Positions 41,137 through 51,529 of a stretch of 52,700 nucleotides of DNA are shown here, in pieces. The stretch is from positions 1 through 52,700 of the forward strand of contig JAISOL010000038.1 in NCBI GenBank assembly GCA_031275645.1, written 5' to 3'. A program made the position numbers and the translations under genes. Position 1 is the stretch's first letter; each line of letters opens with the position of its first letter. The notes below the pieces were generated by a model. That model had not been told where the DNA came from, made no database searches, and saw only the letters and a program-made list of their open reading frames with translations. This stretch comes from Deltaproteobacteria bacterium. Its GTDB lineage: Bacteria; Desulfobacterota; Desulfovibrionia; Desulfovibrionales; Desulfovibrionaceae.

Positions 41137-43206
41137 ATGCAATTTTTTCCCACAGCCATAGCGGATATATTTTCTTCCCCCCCTTCCTTTCTCGACGAGA
41201 CTTACAGTTACGCCGAGATCAAGGAAGGTAGCCGTTCCTTCGGCGACATCTTCAACAATCTGGCCATCTTCAATCCGGCCAACACTCCCGGCCTCCCTCC
41301 GGGTTTCCGCTCCGTCCGGGACGACCGGGCCGCGATCAAAAGCTCCGATCTCCTTTTCCTCAAGGAAAAGCTGGAGGCAAAGGGCGTTTCCGAAGAAAGC
41401 GCGGAAAGTCTCATGCAACAGTTGAACGCCCTGGCCTGCGCTCCCGGCGTGGGAAACATCCTGAGCGCGGCCGCGCGGCTCACGGAGCGGAAAAGCTCCC
41501 CCCTGAACGAACAGGAGGAACTGGCTTTTTCCGCCTTGCTGCACGGAACAGGCTTTAACCAGGAAGAAGTCGCAACCCTGCGGGAATTCTCTTCCCAGGG
41601 ACAGGGGAAAAAAATTCTGGAGGCCCTGCGGGAAAAAATCTCCGGCGGAACTCTGGATCTGGGCAGGGACGATCTCGCCCTGCTCTGCCGGGCGGCGGAT
41701 ATTTCCGGCAAACCCTCCGAAAATATTCTGGGACTTTTGGGAGAGCGGGCGGAAATTTCCCTTGACGCCGACGCCTTCGGACGTCTTTTCAGCGAGGCCG
41801 GAGCGGAAATGAACCGCGAAAAAGCCGAGGCTTCCTTTCTGCGCGCGGCCCTCCCTTCGGCCATTGAGGATATGTTCGCGCGGCAAAAGCTGGAAAAGGA
41901 TCCCCCTTCCGGCGACAACAAGAAGAGCGCCCTTGCCGGACGCACGGAGACCATGGCCCGCGAGCTGGCCACCAGCGCTAAGCCGGAGGATGAAGAATCC
42001 GGGCTTATTCTCCGCCGCTCCCTGGCCCTGAGCCTGGAGGGAGGGGCTGAAAAAGAGGCGCGGGAAGATGCGGCCGGAAGCGCGCGCCTTCACGGGAGAA
42101 CGGATTCCCCGCTCCGGGAGAAAACGGATTCCCCGGAAAAGGCGACTCCGCTGTTTGAAAAAAAGGATCTCAGCCCCCAGGAAAGGCCGGTACGGGCGGA
42201 ACAAAAAAGCCTCGCCGCTCCGGCGCGGGATTCCGCCTCCGGGAGCGAAAACCCCGGCAGAGTCCGGGCTGACGCGGCCGCGCGCCTCTCCCCCGAGGCA
42301 GCGGAGCATACGCTCCGGGATGAACGCCCTCTTCTCCTTCAGGCTGAGGCCGCGCCCCAAAAAGCCGAGCCCAGGATAGCCGCGCCCAGGATAGCCGTGC
42401 CCGAGAGAGCCGCGCCCGCGACCGAAAACGGGAATCTTCCCTCCTCCCCCAAGCCCGCGGAAAACCGCGCCGTGAACCTCGCCCCGCTTGGATATGAGGA
42501 AACGCCGCTCCCGGAAGAAAAGGCGGAAGGGAAAAACTCCGGGCAGGCCGGGAACTGGCGTAAGAGCGCCGGAGCCGGGGGAAGCGCCGCGGAAACGGAG
42601 CCAGCCTCCTCCGGCTCGCGCGCCAAGACCGGGATTATTTTCGCCGAAGCTTCCGGGCGGGAAGGCGGGAGCCTCCCGGCCGGGCTCACGGGTATGCCCC
42701 AGGCGGAAAATTCTGCCGGGGAAGCGCGGCAGGCCAAAGCTTATTTTTACCGGGAAGAAATTTTCAGCCAGGTGGAGCACGGGCTGGTGCGCAGCCTGGC
42801 GGACGGGAGCAAACAAATAGTCCTGCGCCTGGACCCTCCGGAACTGGGCAAGCTCACTCTGAGCCTGACTCTGGCCCAGGGCGAAGTAAGGGCGGTCATC
42901 CGCACGGAAAACTCCGCCACGGCCCAGGTAATCAGCGAACAACTGGCCCAGCTCAAAATCAGCCTGGAAGAACAGGGCTTCAAGGTGAGCGGGCTGGAAG
43001 TGGAAAGCAACGCCCTTGAAAACCACGGCGCGGAACAATGGGACAGAGCGGACGAGCACAACCGGCAACAGGAAATGCGGGAACAGTCGAATTTTCTGCG
43101 CCTGGCCCATTCCCGCCCCCTGGAAGGAGAAATTCTGGCACGGAGCATGCAGAATACAACCCGACCGGCAAGTAATTCCGTTTCCGGTTTAGACCTGATC
43201 GCCTGA
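41137..43206 (+). CDS. fliK: Flagellar hook-length control protein
   Basis: FliK measures the hook and switches export to late substrates. The 689-residue protein has a variable N-terminal and middle part, very rich in Glu, Ala, Pro, Arg and Ser from about 275 to 510 (disordered), and the conserved Flg_hook domain near 540-630: [24 protein letters not shown] and [26 protein letters not shown] start at 41137 (AGGAG 8 bases upstream); an upstream ATG at 41095 extends the frame without similarity. It starts the hook block fliK-flgD-flgE. The middle region also varies fastest in related species. Confidence 0.9.
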   Translation: MQFFPTAIADIFSSPPSFLDETYSYAEIKEGSRSFGDIFNNLAIFNPANTPGLPPGFRSVRDDRAAIKSSDLLFLKEKLEAKGVSEESAESLMQQLNALACAPGVGNILSAAARLTERKSSPLNEQEELAFSALLHGTGFNQEEVATLREFSSQGQGKKILEALREKISGGTLDLGRDDLALLCRAADISGKPSENILGLLGERAEISLDADAFGRLFSEAGAEMNREKAEASFLRAALPSAIEDMFARQKLEKDPPSGDNKKSALAGRTETMARELATSAKPEDEESGLILRRSLALSLEGGAEKEAREDAAGSARLHGRTDSPLREKTDSPEKATPLFEKKDLSPQERPVRAEQKSLAAPARDSASGSENPGRVRADAAARLSPEAAEHTLRDERPLLLQAEAAPQKAEPRIAAPRIAVPERAAPATENGNLPSSPKPAENRAVNLAPLGYEETPLPEEKAEGKNSGQAGNWRKSAGAGGSAAETEPASSGSRAKTGIIFAEASGREGGSLPAGLTGMPQAENSAGEARQAKAYFYREEIFSQVEHGLVRSLADGSKQIVLRLDPPELGKLTLSLTLAQGEVRAVIRTENSATAQVISEQLAQLKISLEEQGFKVSGLEVESNALENHGAEQWDRADEHNRQQEMREQSNFLRLAHSRPLEGEILARSMQNTTRPASNSVSGLDLIA

Positions 43207-43216
43207 GGACAAAATC

Positions 43217-43975
43217 ATGAGCAGCGTATCGACCATATTGGGCCAGACCGATTTCAGCGCCGGGACGACGAGCAGCCGGAGCTCCGAGGACAAGACCATG
43301 TTCCTCACCCTCCTGGTGGCCCAGCTCAGCAACCAGGACCCCCTGAATCCGGTGGAGGACAAGGAATTCATCGCCCAGTTGGCCCAGTTCACCTCGGTGG
43401 AAAAACTGCAGAACATAGACGAGGGCATTCAGGACGTAGTCTCGGCCTATGACCGGGATCAGCTCACCAGCGCCGCCTCCCTCATGGGCAGGAGGGTCAT
43501 TTCCAGCGGCTACAGCGTCAGCAAGGCCACGGACGCGGAGGGCAAGCCCGCGACCACTCCCCTGCTTTACACCGCGCCGGTGGAGCTGACCACCTGCAGC
43601 ATAACCGTGCTCAGCCCTTCCAGCGGCCAAATCGTCTACGCGGAGGAACTGGGGGCCAGACTGGCCGGCAACTACAGTTTTAGCTGGGAGGGCAAAACCA
43701 GCTCCGGGGCCGTGGCTCCGGACGGGGTTTACGAAATCAGCGTAACCGCCACGGACACCAACGGCCAGAAGGTGCTCATCAATACCGAGGTTTACGGCGA
43801 CGTGATGCTGGTGGAACGCCTGGACGGCGAGTACACCCTGACCCTTTCGGACGGGCGGAGCGTCAAGTTCACCGATGTGAACACCATAGGCTATATTCCC
43901 ACATCTTCTTCCGGCCCGGAAACCGGCGCGGAAACCGAAGCGGAAGCGGCGGCGGAAGAGGGAAGCGCCTCCTGA
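43217..43975 (+). CDS. flgD: Flagellar hook assembly (capping) protein
   Basis: FlgD caps the growing hook and is discarded later. The 252 residues have the conserved N-terminus ([46 protein letters not shown], about 22-68) and a Tudor/FnIII-like C-terminal part ([25 protein letters not shown] and DVMLVERL). The last 25 residues are an acidic, Ala/Glu-rich tail. GAGGA lies 9 bases before the ATG. It begins 10 bases after fliK. Confidence 0.95.
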   Translation: MSSVSTILGQTDFSAGTTSSRSSEDKTMFLTLLVAQLSNQDPLNPVEDKEFIAQLAQFTSVEKLQNIDEGIQDVVSAYDRDQLTSAASLMGRRVISSGYSVSKATDAEGKPATTPLLYTAPVELTTCSITVLSPSSGQIVYAEELGARLAGNYSFSWEGKTSSGAVAPDGVYEISVTATDTNGQKVLINTEVYGDVMLVERLDGEYTLTLSDGRSVKFTDVNTIGYIPTSSSGPETGAETEAEAAAEEGSAS

Positions 43976-44053
43976 ACTTTCAAACTTTCGACCTTAAACC
44001 TGTAAAAGGGCATTCCCGCCAGATTGGATGCCAGAAACAAAAGGAGAAAAATC

Positions 44054-46030
44054 ATGAGCCTTACCGCCAGTATGTGGACCAGCGTCTCCGGCCTGCTCAA
44101 CCACGGCGAAAAGATGAACGTGGTGGGCAACAACATCGCCAACGTGAATACCGTGGCCTTCAAGGGCTCGCGCATGGACTTCATGGATTATGTGAACCAG
44201 ACGGTCTATGCCGCCTCCGGGCCTACCCAGGTGGGCCGGGGCGTCGCCATAGGCGCCATTTACGGGGATTTCAGCCAGGGCGCTTTTGAGAGCTCCACCG
44301 AGCCCACGGACCTGGCCATATCCGGCAGCGGCTACTTCAAAGTCGTGCCCAAGAACAACAACGAAGCCTATTACACCCGGGCCGGCAACTTCCGCTTTGA
44401 CGCCGACGGCTACCTGGTGGATCCCCACGGCTATGTCCTGCAGGGCTGGCAGGTGGAACTGCCCGAATCCTCCTTCGCCACCAGCCTCACGGCCACCGGG
44501 ACGCAGAAGAGCGCCATCATCGGCAGCGGCGTCCCCAAGGACGTGCGCCTGGCCTCCTTCAGTTGCGAGCCCAGGCACACCCAGTCCATCACCACGGCCA
44601 TAAACCTGGACAGCAAAATGGGGATGGAAAAATCCAGCAGCTCGACCACCTATGTCGCGACCGGCAGTGCTCCGCCTGTGGTAGCCGTGACCAATCCCTT
44701 TGCCTCCCTCTTTGAAAACTGGGATACCACCCCCAACTCCGCCGGGCAGTATCCGGCCCCCCTGGGCCAGGACGGCTTCGCCTACCAGCAGAGCATCACC
44801 GTCTACGACGAAGGCGGGGCCGCCCATGTGCTCACCATCTACTTCGACAAAGTGGATACGCAAAAGGCGGGCACTCCGCCCACCCCCATCGTGGACAACG
44901 CGACTCCGGGAGAGGAAGTCTGGGAATTCGTCGTGACCATGGACCCGGCGGAAGACACCCGCCTCTTCGGGGCTCAATTCAATCCGGTCACGGGGGAATA
45001 CATTCAGGGCAGCGGCATCGAGGTGCCGGAGGATAAAAAGGGACTGATCATGACCGGCACCCTGAGCTTCAACAGCTCCGGGCAGCTCACCGACATGATG
45101 GCCTACGTCCCCACGGTGGGGGGAGTGGCCACGACCAACGCGGCCTATGTCGACGACGTCACCACCCCGCACATCGCGCCCATCATCTGGACAACCGGCG
45201 TCAAATACGACGCCGGCAACCCCGGCACCAACGGCGATTACACCGGCGGCGGCGGCGCGGGCGTCGTGCTCCCCACGCAGGCCAGCGGCTTTTACGACAT
45301 GAGCACCTGGGTGGCCGCCCCCATTTCCTCCAACGGCTACCCCATGTTCGCGGCCAACTTCACGGGCGCCCCCGGCGCCAGCGAAATCTGGTCCACCCTG
45401 CCCACCGAAGCCGGGCCCGGCGACCAGAACATCCGCACCAGCGGACGTACCACGGAGCTGAACCTGGGTGTGCGCAACACCGACCAGTGGTGGAATTTCC
45501 CTTCCGTCGGCGGCACCGCCGTGGGCGCCACCCTGAACGAGATCGGCAACGACATGTCCCGCCTACCGGGCATGGGCACGGATATGGAGCGCCTTCCGCC
45601 CACCAGCACCGCCTATGCCGGGGACGGCACCAATTTCTACGAGCGCTACGCCAAGCAGGACGGCTACACTTACGGCGAACTCAGCTCCATCAACGTCACC
45701 GAGGACGGGGTGCTCACCGGCCGCTACACCAACGGAGTGACTCTGGAGCTTTTCCAGATTACTCTCTACGACTTCGTGAGCGAGCACAACCTGCACCGCG
45801 AGGGCGGCAACCTCTTCACCCAGACCCGCGAATCCGGCGATCCCACGCAGGGAGCGGCCAACAGCGGCGGCTTCGGCGCCATTCAGGGCAACTCCCTGGA
45901 GCAGTCCAACGTGGATCTGGCGCGGGAATTCGTGCAGATGATCCAGACCCAGCGCGGCTTCCAGGCCAACTCCAAGCTCATTACCACCACGGACACCATG
46001 CTGGAAAACGTAATCAACATGAAGCGCTGA
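44054..46030 (+). CDS. flgE: Flagellar hook protein
   Basis: The structural subunit of the hook. At 658 residues it is longer than the 400 or so of E. coli. It starts MSLTASMWTSVSGLLNHGEKMNVVGNNIANVNTVAFKGSRMDF, the rod/hook N-terminus, and ends NVDLAREFVQMIQTQRGFQANSKLITTTDTMLENVINM, the C-terminal coiled coil. The middle, about 140-540, is Gly/Thr/Asn-rich and probably surface exposed. The ATG at 44054 has AGGAG upstream; an earlier one at 44024 is unlikely. It is 78 bases after flgD and ends at a strong terminator. Confidence 0.95.
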   Translation: MSLTASMWTSVSGLLNHGEKMNVVGNNIANVNTVAFKGSRMDFMDYVNQTVYAASGPTQVGRGVAIGAIYGDFSQGAFESSTEPTDLAISGSGYFKVVPKNNNEAYYTRAGNFRFDADGYLVDPHGYVLQGWQVELPESSFATSLTATGTQKSAIIGSGVPKDVRLASFSCEPRHTQSITTAINLDSKMGMEKSSSSTTYVATGSAPPVVAVTNPFASLFENWDTTPNSAGQYPAPLGQDGFAYQQSITVYDEGGAAHVLTIYFDKVDTQKAGTPPTPIVDNATPGEEVWEFVVTMDPAEDTRLFGAQFNPVTGEYIQGSGIEVPEDKKGLIMTGTLSFNSSGQLTDMMAYVPTVGGVATTNAAYVDDVTTPHIAPIIWTTGVKYDAGNPGTNGDYTGGGGAGVVLPTQASGFYDMSTWVAAPISSNGYPMFAANFTGAPGASEIWSTLPTEAGPGDQNIRTSGRTTELNLGVRNTDQWWNFPSVGGTAVGATLNEIGNDMSRLPGMGTDMERLPPTSTAYAGDGTNFYERYAKQDGYTYGELSSINVTEDGVLTGRYTNGVTLELFQITLYDFVSEHNLHREGGNLFTQTRESGDPTQGAANSGGFGAIQGNSLEQSNVDLAREFVQMIQTQRGFQANSKLITTTDTMLENVINMKR

Positions 46031-46063
46031 AAATAAAAAACAAAAGGCCTGGCGGCCAAGGCG

Positions 46064-46094
46064 AAAGGGGGATGCTGGCGGCATCCCCCTTTTT
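46064..46094 (+). terminator. Intrinsic terminator after flgE
   Basis: AAAGGGGGATGC (46064-46075), loop TGGCG and GCATCCCCCTTT (46081-46092) form a 12-base perfect stem whose right arm runs into TTTTT. It ends the fliK-flgD-flgE unit. Confidence 0.92.
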
Positions 46095-46160
46095 ACGCGC
46101 GCCCCCTGACCCCGGAAAAACCTCCTTGAACTTAGCCGGAACAGCGGGTATGTTCGCCCG

Positions 46161-47843
46161 ATGAGCAACGAAACTGAAAAAATCATCTACTCCATGATCC
46201 GCGTCTCCAAAAGGCACGGGCAGAAAGAGGTGCTGAAAAACATCTCTCTTTCCTATTTTTACGGCGCCAAAATCGGGGTGCTGGGGCTGAACGGCTCCGG
46301 CAAAAGCTCCCTCCTGAAAATCCTGGCCGGAGTCGATCCCGATTTTGAAGGCGAAACCGTGCTTTCCCCCGGTCACAGCCTGGGCTATCTGGAGCAGGAA
46401 CCTCTGGTGGACGAGAAGCGCAGCGTGCGCGCGGTGGTGGAGGAAGGCGTGGCCGGGCTTGTCGCCATCCGCGACGAATATGCCGCCATCAACGAAAAAT
46501 TCTCCCTGCCTTTGGAAGCGGACGAAATGGACGAGCTGATCCGCCGCCAGGGCGAAGTGCAGGAGCTCATGGACTCCAGGGAGATCTGGGATCTGGATTC
46601 CCGCCTGGAAATGGCCATGGACGCCCTGCGCTGCCCTCCGCCGGAAACGCCGGTCAGCCTTATCTCCGGAGGGGAACGCCGCCGGGTGGCCCTTTGCCGC
46701 CTCCTGCTGCAAAAGCCGGATATACTGCTCCTGGACGAACCCACCAACCATCTGGACGCGGAATCCGTCTCCTGGCTGGAGCGTTACCTCAGGGACTTCC
46801 CCGGCACGGTCATAGCCGTGACCCATGACCGCTATTTTCTGGACAACGTGGCTGGCTGGATTCTGGAGCTGGACCGGGGCCGGGGCATCCCCTGGAAGGG
46901 CAATTACTCCTCCTGGCTGGAGCAGAAGGAGAAACGCCTGGCCAATGAGGAAAAAACCGAGACCGAACGCCGCAAGACCCTCAGCCGCGAGCTGGAATGG
47001 GTGCGCCTGGCCCCCAGGGGCCGCCACGCCAAAAGCAAGGCCCGCATCAACGCCTACGAGGCCATGCTCTCCCACGAATCCGAGCGTCTGGCCCCGGATC
47101 TGGAAATTTACATTCCGCCCGGGCCGCGCCTGGGCAAGCTGGTGGTCGAAGCGGAGGGAGTGAGCAAAGCCCTGGGCGACAAACTCCTGCTGGAGAATAT
47201 GAACTTCATTCTCCAGCCGGGGGCCATAGTCGGCATAGTCGGCCCCAACGGAGCAGGCAAAACCACCCTCTTCAAGATGCTGGCCGGAATGGAAAAGCCC
47301 GATTCCGGCGTCTTGCGCCTGGGAGAAAGCGTAAAACTGGCCTGGGCGGATCAGAACCGGGAGAGCCTTACGCCCGGCAAGACCGTATACGAGTTGATCA
47401 GCGAGGGACAGGAGAACATCAGGCTGGGAAACCGCGAAATGAACGCCCGCGCCTACTGCTCCCGCTTCAACCTCCAGGGGACGGATCAGCAGAAAAAGGT
47501 GGAGCTGCTTTCCGGCGGCGAGCGCAACCGCGTGCATCTGGCCCGCACCCTTAAATCCGGCGCCAATCTGCTGCTGCTGGACGAGCCGACCAACGATCTG
47601 GATGTGAACACCATGCGCGCCCTGGAGGACGGCCTGGAGAACTTCGCGGGCTGCATCATGGTCATCAGCCACGACCGCTGGTTTCTGGATCGCATAGCCA
47701 CGCACATTCTGGCCTTTGAAGGCGACTCCAGGGTGGAGTTCTTTGACGGCAGCTACAGTGAATACGAGCTTGACCGGAAAAAACGCCTGGGGAAGGACGC
47801 GGAGCAGCCGCACCGGATCAAATTTCGCCGCCTGACCAGATAG
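46161..47843 (+). CDS. ettA: ABC-F translation factor EttA
   Basis: EttA binds the ribosomal E site and throttles translation according to ATP/ADP. The 560 residues have two ATPase domains without membrane segments: the first with GLNGSGKSS, ISGGERRR and LLLDEPTNHLDA, the second with GPNGAGKTT, LSGGERNR and LLLDEPTNDLDV. A PtIM linker of 50-80 residues (with RRKTLSRELEWVRLAPRGRHAKSKARINAYE) joins them. The length and the IYSMIRVSKRHGQKEVLKNISLSYFYGAKIGVLGLNG start match EttA (555 in E. coli) more than Uup or YheS. The start lacks a good ribosome site. It ends 18 bases before the convergent ABC exporter gene. Confidence 0.93.
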   Translation: MSNETEKIIYSMIRVSKRHGQKEVLKNISLSYFYGAKIGVLGLNGSGKSSLLKILAGVDPDFEGETVLSPGHSLGYLEQEPLVDEKRSVRAVVEEGVAGLVAIRDEYAAINEKFSLPLEADEMDELIRRQGEVQELMDSREIWDLDSRLEMAMDALRCPPPETPVSLISGGERRRVALCRLLLQKPDILLLDEPTNHLDAESVSWLERYLRDFPGTVIAVTHDRYFLDNVAGWILELDRGRGIPWKGNYSSWLEQKEKRLANEEKTETERRKTLSRELEWVRLAPRGRHAKSKARINAYEAMLSHESERLAPDLEIYIPPGPRLGKLVVEAEGVSKALGDKLLLENMNFILQPGAIVGIVGPNGAGKTTLFKMLAGMEKPDSGVLRLGESVKLAWADQNRESLTPGKTVYELISEGQENIRLGNREMNARAYCSRFNLQGTDQQKKVELLSGGERNRVHLARTLKSGANLLLLDEPTNDLDVNTMRALEDGLENFAGCIMVISHDRWFLDRIATHILAFEGDSRVEFFDGSYSEYELDRKKRLGKDAEQPHRIKFRRLTR

Positions 47844-47861
47844 AGGGCGCCGCAAACGCCC

Positions 47862-49748
47862 TCAGGACGCTGGAGTCGCGCTTCCCTCGGCTGACGGGGG
47901 AAAAGACGCCTCCAGCCAAGCCTGATATCTGGGCAGCAAGAGAGCGGGCGGGCCTGTTTCCACAAGCCGGCCTTTTTCTATCCGGATCAGGGTGTCGCAA
48001 CGCTCCACCGTGCTTAAGCGGTGCGCGATGATAATTGTCGTAATGCTCTGCGGCAGGGCGAAGATGGTCTTCATGATCGCGGCTTCCACGCCCGTATCCA
48101 GGGCGCTGGTGGCCTCGTCCAGAATAAGCACGGAGGGGCCGGCGTAAAGCGCCCGCGCGATGGAAAGACGTTGGGCCTGCCCGCCGGAAAGCCCGGCCCC
48201 GTTTCCGCCTATGGGCATATCCAGCCCGCGCTCAAAGGCCACGTCCAGCTCGGCCATGCGGCAGGCCCGCCTGACCCTTTCCTCGTCCCAGGGCTTGCCC
48301 CATTGGCTGAAGGCCACGTTTTCCGCCAGGCTTCCGGCCATGATGTAGGGGGATTGCGGCACATAGCCCACGCGCAGGCGGTAGGCCTCAAGAGCGGCGG
48401 GCCCAAGCTCGCGCCCGTCCGCCAGCACGGCCCCGCCCGTGGGCCGCGCCAGCCCGCTCAGGATAAGGGCCACGGTGCTTTTGCCCGCCCCGGAAGGCCC
48501 GATGATCCCCACCCGCCCGCCGCAGGGGATGAAGAAATCAAGCTCGCTCAGACTATCCCCGGAGGCCTTGGGGTAACGGAAACTCACCCCTTTGAAGCTT
48601 ATGCCCCGGCGCAGGGCGAAATGCGGATCCGGCTCCGGAGGCTCCGGAGCCGGATCGTCCAGAGCGGCTTGCACCTGCCCCAGGCAGTCCAGGGCGGCAT
48701 GGCGCAGGCCGCGCACGACGACCAGGGAGAGCATGGCCCGGTTGAGCATGGGCAGCACGCGCCAGGAAACCAGCATGATCATGGTCAGGGTGCCGGTAAT
48801 GCGGGCCATGGAGGCGTCCTGCAGCAGATACATGACCCCCAGGGTCGAGGGAATGAGCAGAAAGCCCACGCTTTCCAGCGTCCACATGGTAATGGACGGA
48901 GCCACATCCAGAAAAGTCCGGTCCGCCAGGCAATCCAGGCAGACCTGGCGGAAGGAGGAGAAAAACGTCCGCTGCTGGCGGTAGATGAGGGTTTCGCGCA
49001 GGCCGCTCATGGCGTTGAGGGAAACCTGGTTTTCCCTGCGGCCGTATTCCGCCGCCCTCCTTCCGGCAACGTCGGTTTTGCCTTTGACCGCCTTGTATAC
49101 GCCCGCGCCGGTCGCCATAACCACCGTCATGATCAGCAGCAGCGTTCCGGGAGTGGCAACGAACAGCGCGGCGAACAGGACCAGGCTGATGGCGGCGTAA
49201 ACATAGACCAGAATGAGGGTGCGGAACATAGTCCCCAGTTGGCCGCGCCAGCCCAGAGCCTGGAACATGATCCGGCTGTCTCCGGCCAGATGGGCCGTGT
49301 AGGGGCTGTGCAGATATTGCCGGAAAACGGTCTCCCCGGCAAAGAGGGCGACCCGCGTGTCCAGCTGCGCGGCTTTGACGTTGACCAGGGCCGAAAGCGC
49401 GTTTTTCGCGGCAATCAGTCCGGCCACGGACAGGGAGGCGGCCAGGGCCAAGAGGCGCGGATCGGCGAAGAATTCTTTAAGTTGGGGAAAAAGATTGAAC
49501 AAACGCGCCACCGCGCCCAAGCCGAGCAATCTTTCCGGAGCGGCTATGCTCACGGCCAGAAAGGAGATGGAAAGCAGGCTCAGAACCTCGGTTGTCGCCA
49601 GAAGCGCGAGGCAGAAGAAAACCTTCAGGGTGGAGCGCTTCAGCCAGGAAGGCAGCACGCGGTAGACGCGCAGAAAATCCGCGAAGCATTTTTCAAAGAG
49701 AGAGCGGGACAGAGCGCGTATGGCCGAAAAACCGCCGGGCATGGGCAT
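47862..49748 (-). CDS. ABC exporter, fused permease and ATPase (lipid-linked glycan flippase-like)
   Basis: A 628-residue half-transporter. The membrane domain (about 35-335) has five to six helices and the ATPase follows from about 380: GIIGPSGAGKST (Walker A), LSGGQAQRLSIARAL (signature), VLILDEATSALD (Walker B) and IAHRLSTV (H-loop). The order and its position at the end of a glycosyltransferase cluster resemble MsbA/PglK-type flippases of lipid-linked oligosaccharides, so it probably exports the glycan. It begins 2 bases after the GT32 gene stop, so coupling is likely. It converges on ettA. A substrate other than glycan, such as a lipid or peptide, cannot be excluded. Confidence 0.9.
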   Translation of the reverse strand: MPMPGGFSAIRALSRSLFEKCFADFLRVYRVLPSWLKRSTLKVFFCLALLATTEVLSLLSISFLAVSIAAPERLLGLGAVARLFNLFPQLKEFFADPRLLALAASLSVAGLIAAKNALSALVNVKAAQLDTRVALFAGETVFRQYLHSPYTAHLAGDSRIMFQALGWRGQLGTMFRTLILVYVYAAISLVLFAALFVATPGTLLLIMTVVMATGAGVYKAVKGKTDVAGRRAAEYGRRENQVSLNAMSGLRETLIYRQQRTFFSSFRQVCLDCLADRTFLDVAPSITMWTLESVGFLLIPSTLGVMYLLQDASMARITGTLTMIMLVSWRVLPMLNRAMLSLVVVRGLRHAALDCLGQVQAALDDPAPEPPEPDPHFALRRGISFKGVSFRYPKASGDSLSELDFFIPCGGRVGIIGPSGAGKSTVALILSGLARPTGGAVLADGRELGPAALEAYRLRVGYVPQSPYIMAGSLAENVAFSQWGKPWDEERVRRACRMAELDVAFERGLDMPIGGNGAGLSGGQAQRLSIARALYAGPSVLILDEATSALDTGVEAAIMKTIFALPQSITTIIIAHRLSTVERCDTLIRIEKGRLVETGPPALLLPRYQAWLEASFPPSAEGSATPAS

Positions 49749-49750
49749 GG

Positions 49751-50560
49751 CTAGGCCTCCGCCTCAAGGATGCGCCGCAGCATCCTGGCCAGGGTTATGT
49801 CCTGCCGCAGAAATTCCGCCGCGCTTATGGCTTTGTAGCGTTCCGGAGTCCAGGAATTGTGCAGGTAGATAAGACCGCCGTTGCGCAGGGCGTCTTCAAT
49901 GGGGCAATCTCCGAAATAGAAATCAGCATAGTTTTTTTCCAGGCTGCCTCCTGTAAAACCCTTGAGTTCGGGCAGGGCGTTTACATCGAGTCTGTCTATG
50001 GATTTGAAAGTGTTCCCGCCCGCAAGACGCAAGGGCAGCCTGAGAATGGAATTGCCCAGGAAATCCCAGCGGTTCATGTAGCGGGTCAGGGGAAAGCGGG
50101 GGAAACGGCTGCCAAGCCACTTGAAGCGCCTGTTGTAGAAGGCGTAAAATTTGATTCTCCGCCGAATCGAATTCTCCCAGATACGCAGGATAACGGCGTT
50201 CTTTCGCGCGACAATGAAGCCTATGTGCCTGCCGAGCAAAGTGAATTCGGCATCAGGGCGCAGGAGATCGCGGACTTTCCCGGAGGTGACGATGGTGTCG
50301 GTATCAAACCAGACTCCGCCCCAGCGCTTCAGAACGGCGCAACGTATGGCGTCGGCCTGCTTGGGCAGTGAAAAGTCCCTGTACAGGCTCTCGTCATAGC
50401 AATCTTTGCCTATCCATCGCTCAAGATTCGCGTAATCCAGCACGACGATTTCATAATCCGGCAGAAATTTTCCCCAGGTGCGCAGGCAGAGACTGAGATA
50501 ACCGGGCAGGCCCGCGGCCGGCTCCCAAAAGGTGAAGATTCGTTTTTCCATATTCGGCAT
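49751..50560 (-). CDS. GT32-family glycosyltransferase
   Basis: A 269-residue sugar transferase of the capsular-polysaccharide/DXD type. RIFTFWEPAAG begins the nucleotide-sugar domain, and KQADAIRCAVLKRWGGVWFDTDTIVTSG contains the metal-binding DTD (DxD) with the GG-x-WFDTD pattern typical of GT32. The C-terminal half carries FLGNSILRLPL and GLIYLHNSW. The start is ATG 50560, adjacent to the stop of the FkbM gene (TGAATG). MEKRIFTFW at 50551 is an alternative. The acceptor is not predictable. Confidence 0.85.
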   Translation of the reverse strand: MPNMEKRIFTFWEPAAGLPGYLSLCLRTWGKFLPDYEIVVLDYANLERWIGKDCYDESLYRDFSLPKQADAIRCAVLKRWGGVWFDTDTIVTSGKVRDLLRPDAEFTLLGRHIGFIVARKNAVILRIWENSIRRRIKFYAFYNRRFKWLGSRFPRFPLTRYMNRWDFLGNSILRLPLRLAGGNTFKSIDRLDVNALPELKGFTGGSLEKNYADFYFGDCPIEDALRNGGLIYLHNSWTPERYKAISAAEFLRQDITLARMLRRILEAEA

Positions 50561-51529
50561 TCAGCGAACTTCGCACAAAAGCATGGTTTCAGTTGAAATT
50601 CTGCCGTCTATGCCTTTGAAAAAATCAAAGGAATAACCCAAATCCAAATCTTCCAGAAAAGGCTTGATCCGGAAAAAATCATCGTAGCTGTGATATATGC
50701 TGACGAGCAGAACGGGTTTCCAGGTTTTGAGGGTTTCCAGGGCTCCGCGCAGAAAACTCTGTTCATGCCCTTCCACGTCAACCTTGATCAGGCCGACCCG
50801 GATAGCGTGTTCAGCAACATAATGATCAAGCGTATCAATGCTGACGCCTTGCCCGTCCTTCTTGCCTTTCTCAAGCAGACGCGCCCCGCCGCCCGCCGCC
50901 GCGGAAATTTTTCCCACTCCCGCCGCCTCGCCCAGAGCTATATTTTCCATGACGATGAGGGGCTCCCCCCCACTTACAGATAAGTTGTTTATTTCAAGGG
51001 TTTTACACGCAAGAGCATAGTTCAGGTTATTCGGCTCGAAGGAATAGACGGGCTGTTCGGGAAAGGCATCGCGAAAAACAAGAACCGAATCGGCTATAAA
51101 GCCGCCGACGTCGATTATGGCTTTTGAGCCGATGTTTTTAGCGGTCTTCAATCTGTCCAGCCCGTGACGGTACAAAAAAGTTTCAGCGCCAAAACTCCGG
51201 AGCGGCAATTTGAAATGCTTATACTGAAAATAGTCCCCCCACTGAGTTATTTGCTGTCCGAAGCGCTCAACCTCCTTAAACTGCTCATACTCGGCATCCG
51301 AATAAAGATCCCGGTAAGAAGCGACCGCCGGAGACAAAATCTTTTTCCGGCGTTCCAGAATGGCGGAAAGATGCTCCATCGCTTCCGGGCCGAGATTTCT
51401 ATAGAGTCCGTTCAGATTTTCCCCGTGCTTCTCTTCTCCCGCCGCCAGAGCCGGCTTGACAAAACCCTCGTATTCCTCCTGGCGCTGCATCCTGAAAAGC
51501 CTCCGCAGCAAATGTTCTCTGGCGTTCAT
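50561..51529 (-). CDS. FkbM-family methyltransferase
   Basis: A 322-residue S-adenosylmethionine-dependent enzyme, as found in glycan clusters for O-methylation of sugars. The N-terminal 135 residues are helical and unfamiliar. The FkbM core runs from about 140: AIIDVGGFIADSVLVF (SAM-binding), VYSFEPNNLNYA, and IKVDVEGHEQSFLRGA. The core motif usually reads DVGAN; here it is DVGGF. The ATG at 51529 overlaps the stop of the upstream glycosyltransferase by one base (TGATG), with GGAG 4 bases before it, so translation is coupled. The sugar position it methylates is unknown. Confidence 0.88.
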   Translation of the reverse strand: MNAREHLLRRLFRMQRQEEYEGFVKPALAAGEEKHGENLNGLYRNLGPEAMEHLSAILERRKKILSPAVASYRDLYSDAEYEQFKEVERFGQQITQWGDYFQYKHFKLPLRSFGAETFLYRHGLDRLKTAKNIGSKAIIDVGGFIADSVLVFRDAFPEQPVYSFEPNNLNYALACKTLEINNLSVSGGEPLIVMENIALGEAAGVGKISAAAGGGARLLEKGKKDGQGVSIDTLDHYVAEHAIRVGLIKVDVEGHEQSFLRGALETLKTWKPVLLVSIYHSYDDFFRIKPFLEDLDLGYSFDFFKGIDGRISTETMLLCEVR

